A stretch of 64,000 bases of DNA, from NCBI GenBank assembly GCA_937922675.1, contig CALAJN010000009.1:186001-250000 (forward strand). Direction: 5' to 3'. Under the pieces are notes generated by a model. That model worked only from the letters and a program-made list of their open reading frames with translations, was not told the DNA's origin and did not search any database. The DNA comes from an uncultured Granulosicoccaceae bacterium (GTDB lineage Bacteria; Pseudomonadota; Gammaproteobacteria; Granulosicoccales; Granulosicoccaceae). The position numbers and the translations under genes were made by a program. The number at the start of each line of letters is the position of its first letter. The stretch's first letter is position 1. Positions 26,486 through 35,053 of the stretch are shown here, piece by piece.

Positions 26486-27238
26486 TCAGCTTCGACGTGA
26501 TGCCGCGTCGATCAATACACGCTTTGCCTCATTGACCTTGGCGGACAGGTAGTGGCTACCTCCCTTGTCGGGGTGTAGTCGCACCATCAGCGAGCGATGT
26601 GCCGTAACAATCTCGTCACGACCAGCATCGGCGCTCACACCGAGTATCTCGCAAGCCTCATCCACGTTCATGTCAGAACTCGCCGCCGATGCACCAGCGC
26701 CTCCTGGACCTTCAGTGCCAGGCTTGGCACCCCAGCTCTCGGGGCGCTCACGCACGAGCCAGGATTCGAGCAGGCGAAGACCCTCGGTATCCGAACGTCT
26801 GCAGTAGCTGTGTAGTGATTCGAGTTCATCATCACTGAGCGCATCCAGTACACGGCCGGAAAATTCGCCAGCGAGTATCTGTCCGTGCATGGCACCGGTC
26901 TCTGCGTTGAAAGACATTAGCAGAGTAGCGGTGCGCACCTGAGAGACTCGGGCTGAGCCACCCGGAACGCCGGGCATGTCCCCTGTCCATCTAGACAACC
27001 ACGGTGCTGCTCGCATCAGCAGAGGTAGAAAACGCATTACCATGGTCATCAGCGCGCCCAAGGCTGCAAATATTGCCGGGGCCCTGCCAGTGACAACAAG
27101 CGCCAACAATACAAGCCCGAGAGCTATTACAGCAATCTTGATTCGGCCCATCTTGCCCTCGGCCAGCAAGGCACGAAAATACTTCTGGTAGATCATCCAG
27201 CCAACGACGGCGATGGCAATCAGAAACAACCCGCTCAT
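26486..27238 (-). CDS. Membrane protein with C-terminal J domain
   Basis: 250 aa. Two or three hydrophobic segments fill residues 1-80 (SGLFLIAIAVVGWMIY; KIAVIALGLVLLALVV; a third near 55-70). A central soluble part follows, and then a short J domain (about 190-250) with the HPD motif in VRLHPDKGG. The HPD loop is needed to stimulate DnaK, so it should recruit DnaK to the inner membrane. It resembles the DjlA/TerB-neighbour class of membrane J proteins only in this arrangement. The stop is 35 bases from the convergent pirin gene. Confidence 0.85.
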   Translation of the reverse strand: MSGLFLIAIAVVGWMIYQKYFRALLAEGKMGRIKIAVIALGLVLLALVVTGRAPAIFAALGALMTMVMRFLPLLMRAAPWLSRWTGDMPGVPGGSARVSQVRTATLLMSFNAETGAMHGQILAGEFSGRVLDALSDDELESLHSYCRRSDTEGLRLLESWLVRERPESWGAKPGTEGPGGAGASAASSDMNVDEACEILGVSADAGRDEIVTAHRSLMVRLHPDKGGSHYLSAKVNEAKRVLIDAASRRS

Positions 27239-27287
27239 GGTGTCGCTACACTCAATCCAAACAGATACCTACTCACAAGGTGAGGCG

Positions 27288-27953
27288 TCATCGTCGTCGC
27301 AAGAAGCTCATTAGCAAAACGCCCACCACCGCCAATGACGAGGCTGCGCTCGCCACATAGGTAAGCGCCGCTGCTATCAGCATGGTCTTCGCGCCGGAGA
27401 GATCATGCTCATCGACGAGCTTCAGCCGCGTCAGTTCATCCAGGGCCCGGCGACTGGCATCAAACTCGATCGGCAGGGTCAACAGTTGTACAAGAACAGC
27501 AGCGCTCAGCATGACCAGGCCTGCATCAAGCAATACAGGCAGACCACCCAGACCCCCACCCATCATCAGCAGCAACCCGAACCTGTGCCCGGCCGCTGCC
27601 ATCGGCATCAACACGGCCTTGGCGCGCAGTGGCCAGTATTGCGTATGTTTTTGCAGCGCATGGCCCACTTCATGCGCCGCGACGGCCAGTGATGCGACGC
27701 TGGCATCGTCACTGACCGAGGGTGACAGACGAATGAGATCGCGTGAGGGGATGTAGTGGTCACTCAACTGCCCCTGCGAGCGCTCAAGCGTTACATGCTG
27801 CAGCCCATTGCTGTCGAGGATATGTCGTGCTGTTGCGCGCCCATGGGCACCGATGTGATTTGCGACGCTGCCCCAGGTAGCGTAGGTCCGCGTCATCCAC
27901 CAACGCACGATAGCGGCAAGCAGGAACGAACCGATGCCGACGATAATGATCAT
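27288..27953 (-). CDS. Putative neutral zinc metallopeptidase (YugP-like)
   Basis: 221 aa from ATG 27953; the 20-codon extension in the track looks non-coding. A membrane segment (IIIVGIGSFLLAAIVRWW) precedes the peptidase region with HEVGH (HExxH) at about residue 103. More hydrophobic segments follow (about 120-175), and a final helix sits at 200-218 before RRR. This layout matches the YugP/neutral zinc metallopeptidase family, integral membrane proteins of unknown substrate. Gap to the J-domain gene 49 bases, same strand. Confidence 0.88.
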   Translation of the reverse strand: MIIIVGIGSFLLAAIVRWWMTRTYATWGSVANHIGAHGRATARHILDSNGLQHVTLERSQGQLSDHYIPSRDLIRLSPSVSDDASVASLAVAAHEVGHALQKHTQYWPLRAKAVLMPMAAAGHRFGLLLMMGGGLGGLPVLLDAGLVMLSAAVLVQLLTLPIEFDASRRALDELTRLKLVDEHDLSGAKTMLIAAALTYVASAASSLAVVGVLLMSFLRRR

Positions 27954-28054
27954 GGTTTGGATATGTCCTGCTTCACTGATCGTCGACAGTGCGTCCGCTG
28001 ACCGAACCGTCAAGGCACATCAACCGCAACGCACGCATCAGCTGTTTTGTCAGC

Positions 28055-28369
28055 CTACTCGTCCCACATGACGTTCTCGCCCGCATCGCGAGCAGCCTCA
28101 AGGAGTGCAATCAGGGGCTGAGCGCGCGTTGCCAAGGGAACCGGAGCTGGTTCAGCATCATCGCTGTCAGGGTCAGATACTGGCTCCGGTGTGTCGTCAG
28201 CACTGTTGGCGATACCGGCCTGCAATCGCTCAAGCGCATCGGGAATGTCAGCTGCCAACAGGGCACTGGGTACTGTGCCACTGTGCCCCATCAGCTTGAG
28301 CAGCGAAACCGCTGCCGTGCCAAACATCGTGATGTCCGCATGAGCGGACGTCTTGAAAGTGACCAACAT
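28055..28369 (-). CDS. DUF1840 domain-containing protein
   Basis: 104 aa from ATG 28369, which has GGGAGA 7 bases upstream (the track's GTG lies two codons earlier). The N-terminus MLVTFKTSAHADITMFG and the C-terminal PLIALLEAARDAGENVMWD match the short proteobacterial DUF1840 family. An acidic Pro/Asp-rich linker sits in the middle (about 60-80). Soluble, function unknown. It lies upstream of the zinc peptidase gene on the same strand. Confidence 0.88.
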   Translation of the reverse strand: MLVTFKTSAHADITMFGTAAVSLLKLMGHSGTVPSALLAADIPDALERLQAGIANSADDTPEPVSDPDSDDAEPAPVPLATRAQPLIALLEAARDAGENVMWDE

Positions 28370-28422
28370 ACTCACGTCTCCCAGATCCCTGGCTTGTAAA
28401 TTCTGTTCAGACTACAGGAGAG

Positions 28423-29901
28423 TCAGGAAGCCTCCTCGACACGTAGATGCGTCAGGGTCTGATAGGTGATACCGCCACGATTCAGATTCTTGTCGATCTG
28501 ATACGCCTCGATGGCATCCATCGTCGCCTTGCCGACCACTCCATCAGCCGGCCCCGGGTCATAGCCTTCGCGCTGCAGCGCCTCCTGTATTTCGGTCACG
28601 ATGCCCTGAGTCATATTGGTTTCGCACAGTACCGGCCGCCATTCGAGCCTGGCCGGTTCAATCTCGATCTGACTGGTGATTGTCTCGGTAACTGCCGGCG
28701 TAACAGTGCGTGTCTCGCTGGCATCCGCTACGAGTTTCTGAACCGAAAAGGTCCGATACTCAGCCGGCACAGCAGTGACGGTCGTGGTCGCCTGCTCGGC
28801 AATTATCTGAGTAGGCACGCTAGTGTATTCCGCCGGACTTTCTGTCAAGCAGACCTTCTCACCTGTCGGCTTGGATCCGGCAGCCGCATCAGCGCCATCG
28901 GCAACCCAGAAAAACCTGGCCTCAGATACGCGGGTGCGTGTCTCGACATTGGTGTACTCCGCCTCAACATCCACGCGACGCTCACTCGCTGGAGTCACAA
29001 GACGTTGCACTTGATAAGTCTCGTACTCTGCTGGTATTTCCTCCATTCGCGAGGTAGCCGGCGTATCCAGTACAGTGCGAGAGACGGTCTCATAGCGCGC
29101 AGGCAATTCGACCAGACACATAATCTCGCCGGTCGTGTCATCGATGCGTTCAACGGGGCCGCGACCGGGGCGCCAAACGCTTCGCGCAGGCTCGACCAAC
29201 ACCCTCTCCTGCTCCGTACGGAAAATCGCCGGAACGTTAACAATGCGCTGAGACGCCTCCTTGACGACAATGCGTTCGTCGACGGTTTCGTAGACCGCCG
29301 GTGCTATCTCGATTCGCACGCTGGGCTCTTTTGACAGCACCCGTTGCAACTCGGATCGATAGACAGGGGGTTGCCAGTATTCAACAAAGCAGCTGCCGGG
29401 TTCCACGCGATCAAGATCAATGCCTGCGGTAGCGATATTTTCCAGATCAACCGGGTTGGCAGGACGCTGCTGCTCGCCATCAGCGACCGTCCAGTTGAGC
29501 TCGCGTGCTTTTACCTGGACACGCTCGGTTGAAGCCTCGAACACGGTCGGAGCTGACGCAATACGCGAACTCGATTCACGCACCACAACGCGCTCCTGGA
29601 TCGTTTCAAACACAGCCGGGGTTGATTCGATTCGCTCTACGGCCTCCTGGGTTACAACCTCTTCGGTGCGATCAGCAAACTTGGGCGGCACGATTACCTT
29701 GGCATAGCACTCGCCGGGCTTTGCATCCGGCAAGGTCAAGGTATTGTCTATTTGTTGCGCTAGTACCGGCGTGGGGCCAACCGCCAAAAGAACAGCACCG
29801 ACGATACTGACGATGGCGAACGAGCTGCCGGCCACCAGACTCTCGCGCAACAGGCGACACGGGCGTGATACAGCAGCAGAAAGATCAGAAAGGTGCAGCA
29901 C
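28423..29901 (-). CDS. Secreted four-module Cys/Trp repeat protein with peptidoglycan-binding domain
   Basis: About 492 aa from GTG 29901, which has GCGGAG 8 bases upstream; the track starts at a TTG 12 codons earlier and no ATG is available. A signal peptide ends near PVLAQQ. Four modules of about 75 residues follow. Each opens with a single Cys (GECYAK, GSCFVE, IMCLVE, KVCLTE), holds three PAxYET-like beta repeats and ends in a Trp (LNW, SVW, FFW, LEW). The C-terminus is a PG_binding_1 domain (QEALQREGYDPGPADGVVGKAT). It is probably a periplasmic cell-wall-associated structural protein. Function unknown; the next gene upstream encodes a kelch protein. Confidence 0.82.
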   Translation of the reverse strand: MLHLSDLSAAVSRPCRLLRESLVAGSSFAIVSIVGAVLLAVGPTPVLAQQIDNTLTLPDAKPGECYAKVIVPPKFADRTEEVVTQEAVERIESTPAVFETIQERVVVRESSSRIASAPTVFEASTERVQVKARELNWTVADGEQQRPANPVDLENIATAGIDLDRVEPGSCFVEYWQPPVYRSELQRVLSKEPSVRIEIAPAVYETVDERIVVKEASQRIVNVPAIFRTEQERVLVEPARSVWRPGRGPVERIDDTTGEIMCLVELPARYETVSRTVLDTPATSRMEEIPAEYETYQVQRLVTPASERRVDVEAEYTNVETRTRVSEARFFWVADGADAAAGSKPTGEKVCLTESPAEYTSVPTQIIAEQATTTVTAVPAEYRTFSVQKLVADASETRTVTPAVTETITSQIEIEPARLEWRPVLCETNMTQGIVTEIQEALQREGYDPGPADGVVGKATMDAIEAYQIDKNLNRGGITYQTLTHLRVEEAS

Positions 29902-29982
29902 GACAACAACTCCGCAGGAGACGCGACGACGCGCCAACCTGCAATTGTCGGACTGATTGACCCGAAGATCAACGTCGATTTT

Positions 29983-31626
29983 CTAACGCCAGTTACGCCT
30001 GCGTAGTGCAGCGACCAATAAACCGGTTAAAAGTAACCACCCTGCGGCTCCGCCACCCCGCTTCTTTGCCTCTGTCGGGTTGTCGTCGACGCCGTCCGCG
30101 ATACCGTCGCCATCGGTATCAGCATTCAGCGGATCAGTACCAAGGGCAAGCTCGTCCGCATCTTCAAGGCCATCGGCATCCGAATCCGCGTTTGTCGGAA
30201 CGGTGCCGATACTGACTTCTTCGCCGTCATTGATACCGTCCTGATCGGTATCCACATTCAAGGGTAGCGTGCCGTGCACGTCAACCTCATCACCGTCACC
30301 CAGACCATCGCTATCAGAATCAATGCTCAAAAGATTGGTGCCCAACCCACTCTCGCGTCCATCAACCAGCCCATCTTCATCGGTGTCTGCCGCCAGAGGA
30401 TCACTACCGAGCTGCACTTCTTCCCCATCATCGAGTCCATCGAGGTCGGTATCCGAACTGAGCGCAGCGGTGCCGTGCTCGTTCACTTCATCACCATCAC
30501 TCAAGCCGTCGCCATCCGAGTCGGCGACAAGCGGGTCTGTGCCAAGCTCACTCTCTTGCGCATCGGTCAACCCGTCCTCGTCCTGATCGGGCACGGTCTC
30601 ATGTATGAGCGCGAGCACTTCATGAGAGTTGGTTTCTGCAGAGCCGCCTCGCGTTTCAGCGCCTGCAACAACATGCCATTGATTGCCAATCAGTCCGCCA
30701 CCGGCGCTGTGCCGTGCCGACCGCATGCCTTGCAGTCTTCTCCATTGACCGGTAACTACATCAAACGCCTCGACAGCATTCACGGCGACTCTGGCCGTTT
30801 CGCCCCCAGCCACAAGCACTTCCGAACCGAAGGGCACAGCCATGACACCCGCGCGCTGTGTTGGAATGTCGGCTTCAGATGACCAGCTGCCATCGCGCCA
30901 CACATCGGTTGCACCTACCGTATCTGCAAACACGTTGGGCATGGCACTGCGGCGCCCTCCTGTAACCACCAACACGTCGTCGACCCATGTGGCTGCGTGA
31001 TGATCACGCGCCTGCGGAGCGTCCGGCAGTATCTCCCAAGTACCCGTGGACGGCTGGTAGCGATCAAACCAGGCAACCGCACCGCCGCTATGGCCGAGCG
31101 TATTGCCGCCAATGACATAGATCCAGCCATCACGCACCGCGGCAGCCGCACTTCCGCGACGCCTGGCCTCTGGAATACTGCCTACGATTCGCCAGGTCTC
31201 GGTCAGGGTGTCAAAGACATAGATGTCCTCAAGGGAGGGTTCGGCTGGAAAATTGCCCACCAGCGCCCCGATTGCGTAGATATCCGTGCCGATCGCCACC
31301 GCTTGAAAGTGATGAAAGTCAACCGGGGCGGGTGGCGCAACTGACCAGGTGCCGGATGCCGAATCGTAGATCTCGACCGGGCGTGTGCCCCGCCCCCCTA
31401 ACAGGTAGAACTTGCCGTCAATTCCGATACCGGAGGCTTCGTGGCGCGCGGTTGCGGCGCTGCCGTCTGTCGAGCCGACCGACTGCCACTGCTGTGCAGC
31501 ATCCACCGCTGCACCGACACCCAGTGACAAGAGCGCCATGCTGAAAGCTGTCGCGCAAACAAAACCGACTTTGCGCCTGCTGCCAACGGCCCTGAGATGA
31601 TTGGAAAATACGCGCACGCTTTTCAT
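29983..31626 (-). CDS. Kelch-repeat protein with calcium-type repeats and GlyGly-CTERM tail
   Basis: 547 aa. A signal peptide (to about residue 44) is followed by a kelch beta-propeller (about 45-340; repeated GKFYLLGGRG, IYAIGALVG, WIYVIGGNT, EVLVAGGET motifs). Then come eight DxDxDG repeats (about 345-515) of the thrombospondin type-3 / calcium-binding kind with a 23-residue period. The end is GGGAAGWLLLTGLLVAALRRRNWR: glycines, a membrane helix and an Arg cluster, as in GlyGly-CTERM proteins processed by rhombosortase and exported by type II secretion. No rhombosortase gene is in the window. Likely a surface or secreted protein. Confidence 0.88.
   Translation of the reverse strand: MKSVRVFSNHLRAVGSRRKVGFVCATAFSMALLSLGVGAAVDAAQQWQSVGSTDGSAATARHEASGIGIDGKFYLLGGRGTRPVEIYDSASGTWSVAPPAPVDFHHFQAVAIGTDIYAIGALVGNFPAEPSLEDIYVFDTLTETWRIVGSIPEARRRGSAAAAVRDGWIYVIGGNTLGHSGGAVAWFDRYQPSTGTWEILPDAPQARDHHAATWVDDVLVVTGGRRSAMPNVFADTVGATDVWRDGSWSSEADIPTQRAGVMAVPFGSEVLVAGGETARVAVNAVEAFDVVTGQWRRLQGMRSARHSAGGGLIGNQWHVVAGAETRGGSAETNSHEVLALIHETVPDQDEDGLTDAQESELGTDPLVADSDGDGLSDGDEVNEHGTAALSSDTDLDGLDDGEEVQLGSDPLAADTDEDGLVDGRESGLGTNLLSIDSDSDGLGDGDEVDVHGTLPLNVDTDQDGINDGEEVSIGTVPTNADSDADGLEDADELALGTDPLNADTDGDGIADGVDDNPTEAKKRGGGAAGWLLLTGLLVAALRRRNWR
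30067..30594 (-). repeat. Tandem 69-base coding repeats (calcium-binding motifs)
   Basis: Eight copies of a DxDxDGxxDxxE unit are encoded here, each about 23 codons with alternating spacer sequences (LGTDPLVA, HGTAALSS, LGSDPLAA and so on). The alternation suggests the pairing typical of TSP type-3 repeats. Such arrays can expand or contract by recombination. Confidence 0.8.
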
Positions 31627-31727
31627 GCAGAGACTAGCGGCCCCGAGGCAACGAAAGTCACACTCGAGTCATCGCACTGTGAACTACTGCTCAGAATTTT
31701 GGCAACTGGACGATTTCAGCCGAGACC

Positions 31728-32612
31728 TTACTTGCCCGCCGCATCGTCGCCAGGCAGCCGGGCGATCAGGCTGCTTGTGTCCCAACGTCCGCCACCCATG
31801 GACTGAACCTCGGCGTAGAACTGATCTACAGCCGCTGCCACTGGCAGGCTCGCTCCATTGCGGCGGGCCTCATCCAGACAAATCGACAAGTCCTTGCGCA
31901 TCCAGTCAACCGCAAATCCGTGCTCGAATTCCCGGTCCAGCATGGTCTCGTAGCGATTGAGCATCTGCCATGACTGGGCCGCACCCTTGCCGATGACATC
32001 AACGACTGCACGACCGTCAAGGCCGGCTCGCTCAGCGAAGTGCAGGCCCTCGGAAAGACCCTGGACGAGTCCAGCGATACAGATCTGATTGACCATCTTG
32101 GCGAGTTGTCCAGCGCCGCTACCACCCAACAGACGACAGGACCTTGCATAGTGCGCAATGATCGGCTCTGCGGTGCCAAAGTGTGCATCGTCTCCACCAA
32201 CCATCACGGTCAGCTGACCATTTTCCGCACCTGCCTGGCCACCGGACACAGGCGCATCCAGAAAACCGATACCGCTCTTCGCGGCCACTGCATGCAACTC
32301 GCGCGCGAGTACTGCCGACGCTGTAGTGTGATCGACAAACAAGCTACCCGCGATCATTGCCTGCAAGGCACCCTGGTCACCAGAGGTAATCGAGCGGACA
32401 TCATCATCGTTGCCAACACAGGCAAAAACGATGGCTGCCCCCTCGGCTGCAGCTGCAGGCGAATCATGACGAGTGCCTGAATGCTCAGCAACCCATCGCT
32501 CGGCAGTGGCTGCGGTCCTGTTATAGACGCGCACCTCGTGCCCCGCCTTGGCCAAATGACCTGCCATTGGATAACCCATGACACCCAGACCTAAAAATGC
32601 AACAGTGGCCAT
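31728..32612 (-). CDS. 3-hydroxyisobutyrate dehydrogenase-family oxidoreductase
   Basis: 294 aa beta-hydroxyacid dehydrogenase. It has the NAD(P) motif FLGLGVMGYPMAGHL at the N-terminus, the substrate-binding motif DAPVSGGQAGAENG (about 120-133), and the catalytic lysine in GAGQLAKMVNQ (about 171). The C-terminal all-helical domain follows. Substrates of this family include 3-hydroxyisobutyrate, tartronate semialdehyde and 3-sulfolactaldehyde, so the assignment stays open. It follows a MocR-type regulator by 88 bases on the same strand, which may control it. Confidence 0.9.
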   Translation of the reverse strand: MATVAFLGLGVMGYPMAGHLAKAGHEVRVYNRTAATAERWVAEHSGTRHDSPAAAAEGAAIVFACVGNDDDVRSITSGDQGALQAMIAGSLFVDHTTASAVLARELHAVAAKSGIGFLDAPVSGGQAGAENGQLTVMVGGDDAHFGTAEPIIAHYARSCRLLGGSGAGQLAKMVNQICIAGLVQGLSEGLHFAERAGLDGRAVVDVIGKGAAQSWQMLNRYETMLDREFEHGFAVDWMRKDLSICLDEARRNGASLPVAAAVDQFYAEVQSMGGGRWDTSSLIARLPGDDAAGK

Positions 32613-32700
32613 TCAAGAGACTCCGGTAAACGTGTAGACATCAGCGGGCAGCTAACTGTCAAATTGCACTAACACAAGCCAATGCCGCAGTAGATTCGGC

Positions 32701-34266
32701 TCAGCAGGACCCCGCGAGTTCCTCAACCACTGACGCCAGGCGATCGATGCCCGGCACGATTTGCGACTCGTCAATTGAGGAAAAGCCAAGGCGGCACCAT
32801 GCATCGTGTTGCTGCGGCTCACTGAAGTAGGTATCACCCGCATGTAACAATATACCTTGTCCAAGAGCAGCTCTCTCAAGGGCTACAGCTGACACGCCCT
32901 TTGGCAATCGAACCCAGAACGACGAGCCTCCATAGGCAGGCGCCTTGGCAGAGAGGGGTGCATGCGCCGCCAGGGCCGAGTCCATCGTGGTGAAGCGCTC
33001 CCGGAATGATCGAGAGATACGCAACAAGGCTGAATCATGGTGGCCCAGCGATAGAAAGTGCCCAACGGTGCGCTGCGTATTGGTGGGAGGATGCCGATAC
33101 ATCAGACGCCGCAAGGCACGTGCTTGACGAATGAACTCGCGCGGCCCCACCATGAAGCCGACTCGCAAGCCGGGTGCGAGGGTCTTTGAAAGACTACCCA
33201 CGTAGATCACGCGATGGTCCGCATCGAGACTCTTCAACGCGGGTGTCGGTGCACCCACAAAATTGAGCTCGCTCTCGTAGTCGTCTTCGACAATCGTGAC
33301 ATCCCCGTTCGCAGCATCGGCCAACAGCTGCTCGCGCGCCTGCAGTGGCATGGTAGTTGTGGTCGGGCACTGGTGACTGGGCGTGACGTACAAGAGCTTG
33401 CACGACGCCAGGCGTTCATCCGTGGTTACACCTGCGTCTCCGACTGCGAAGCTCTCGGTCTTGCCTGCAAACAGGGAAAAGATATTACGCGCATCTGGAT
33501 AACAGGGGTCTTCAAGACCTGCTGTGCAATCCTTGTCGAGCAGCAGCTGTGCAATCAAGAACAAGGCGTTTTGAGCGCCAGTGGTAATCAACAACTCATC
33601 CGGGTCGGCCCACACACCGCGTCGTGGCAATACGCGCGTGAGAATCTGTTCGACCAACAACTCATCATCATGATCTGTACGGTCTTGCGTCCACCGGGCT
33701 ATCGCATCAACACGCAATGACAAGCGGACCGCTTCTCGCCAGTCGTTAACCGGAAACAAGGTCTCATCGGTTTGACCATAAATAAAGGGGAATTCATATC
33801 GCTGCCAATCGAGCGGCCTGTGAATGTTGCGTTGCGATAAAAGGTCCATGACCACACCGGGATCGCGATCCGGTCGCGGTGGGTGTGCCTCAGCCGCACC
33901 CTGAACATCAGCGCGGATTGTCTTTGAAGGCTGTACCCGTCCGTCAAGCATCTCCGGGTTGACAAAATAGCCGTGGCGCTCGCGCGCGATCAGATAGTGC
34001 TCATCGACCAGGTGTTGGTAAGCCAACACAACGGTATTGCGGGCCACTCCCAGCTCTGACGCCAGTGAGCGCGAGGACGGCAGCGGACAATCCTTGGCGA
34101 TTCGCCCATCAAGAATGGCCTTGACCATCTCTTGACGAAGCTGCAACTGCAGGCTCTGCGAAGCCGATGAATCAACACGAAACAGGCGACGCCACATCGG
34201 ACCTGAAGTAGACGGTGTAGCACTACCCTTGCTCGCACCGGACGGCTCGTCGACTCCAGCTCCCAT
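32701..34266 (-). CDS. MocR/GabR-type PLP-dependent transcription regulator
   Basis: 521 aa. A GntR-type winged helix (about 35-105; PLPSSRSLASELGVARNTVVLAYQHL) is joined to a class I aminotransferase-like domain (about 140-515). The PLP lysine lies in VGSLSKTLAPGLRVGF, and the Arg/Asp region YVTPSHQCPTT is present. Such proteins bind PLP and an amine or amino acid and act as DNA-binding regulators rather than aminotransferases. The start codon overlaps the stop of the upstream coiled-coil gene (TGATG). The target may be the downstream dehydrogenase. Confidence 0.93.
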   Translation of the reverse strand: MGAGVDEPSGASKGSATPSTSGPMWRRLFRVDSSASQSLQLQLRQEMVKAILDGRIAKDCPLPSSRSLASELGVARNTVVLAYQHLVDEHYLIARERHGYFVNPEMLDGRVQPSKTIRADVQGAAEAHPPRPDRDPGVVMDLLSQRNIHRPLDWQRYEFPFIYGQTDETLFPVNDWREAVRLSLRVDAIARWTQDRTDHDDELLVEQILTRVLPRRGVWADPDELLITTGAQNALFLIAQLLLDKDCTAGLEDPCYPDARNIFSLFAGKTESFAVGDAGVTTDERLASCKLLYVTPSHQCPTTTTMPLQAREQLLADAANGDVTIVEDDYESELNFVGAPTPALKSLDADHRVIYVGSLSKTLAPGLRVGFMVGPREFIRQARALRRLMYRHPPTNTQRTVGHFLSLGHHDSALLRISRSFRERFTTMDSALAAHAPLSAKAPAYGGSSFWVRLPKGVSAVALERAALGQGILLHAGDTYFSEPQQHDAWCRLGFSSIDESQIVPGIDRLASVVEELAGSC

Positions 34267-34919
34267 CAGCGGTGTTCTTCAAGGATATCGTCCAACACGG
34301 CCATGTCGGGTAGTTCCGTTTCTGGCAGATCCGGCACCCGCTCATTCCATCGATCAATTCGGGCACGTCGCTCTAGCAACGGCACATCCACCTCAGCTCC
34401 TACCGCAGCGGCATCATCCGAATGATCGCCCGTCAGGTCGTCCAACTGGGATTGCAGTAGACGCGCTGTGTCCCCGGCAGCAGGTAGAGGTAGCGCGACC
34501 CCGGCCCGATCCCGCTCAGCCATGCCGTATTCCTGTCGGAGTGCGCTCGAACGCTGCTCGGCACGCATGAGCTGCTCTTCGGTAGAACGTTGCTCGGCGA
34601 GCAAGTCTTCCAATCTGTTTTGCTGAAGCCTCGCATGCGACTCCAGTGTCTCTTGCTTGGCTGCTTGAGACAGCTCTCGCTCTCGCCACCGTCGACGATT
34701 TCGCGCTGCGCCTTCACGCTCGTGCTCCAGCGCGATACTCAGCACATCAACGCGTCTTTGGGATTCACGCTCAGCCGCTGTGTGCTTCTGTTCAAGCTCA
34801 CGCAGCGCGAACTCATGACGTTCATCGGGTAGCCACCGCGCCAACAGATAACCAATCAGGCCGCCAATCAAGGCGGCCATACCGAGCACAGTGAATAGCA
34901 TTGGTGAAAAGTTCAGCAT
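34266..34919 (-). CDS. Membrane-anchored coiled-coil protein
   Basis: 217 aa from ATG 34919 (the track's first codon is TTG). One N-terminal helix (LFTVLGMAALIGGLIGYLLARW) is followed by about 110 residues of charged coiled coil (LRELEQKHTAAERESQRRV through LRQEYGMAERD). The acidic C-terminus ends DMAVLDDILEEHR. The design recalls ZipA- or YhcB-like single-span envelope proteins, but I cannot assign a family. Its stop overlaps the MocR start by one base, so the two are translationally linked, which is odd for a structural protein and a regulator. Confidence 0.75.
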   Translation of the reverse strand: MLNFSPMLFTVLGMAALIGGLIGYLLARWLPDERHEFALRELEQKHTAAERESQRRVDVLSIALEHEREGAARNRRRWRERELSQAAKQETLESHARLQQNRLEDLLAEQRSTEEQLMRAEQRSSALRQEYGMAERDRAGVALPLPAAGDTARLLQSQLDDLTGDHSDDAAAVGAEVDVPLLERRARIDRWNERVPDLPETELPDMAVLDDILEEHR

Positions 34920-35053
34920 CAAACTCGCCCCGTTTGTCCGTGGACTCTGACACGTTGCTCCACTTCCGGCAATCCGGCGAACGTGGCAGTGAACGCAATT
35001 GCCGGATCCCGGCTCTCACAGGGGCCCTTTTTTGACCGTCCCTGAGCAGCGCG

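Noticed and set aside
28447-29334. Plus-strand ORF of 295 codons
   Set aside because: Shadow of the Cys/Trp repeat protein; no domain and unlikely composition.
30067-30594. CRISPR-like regular repeats
   Set aside because: The 69-base periodicity is in frame inside a coding region and encodes calcium-type motifs.
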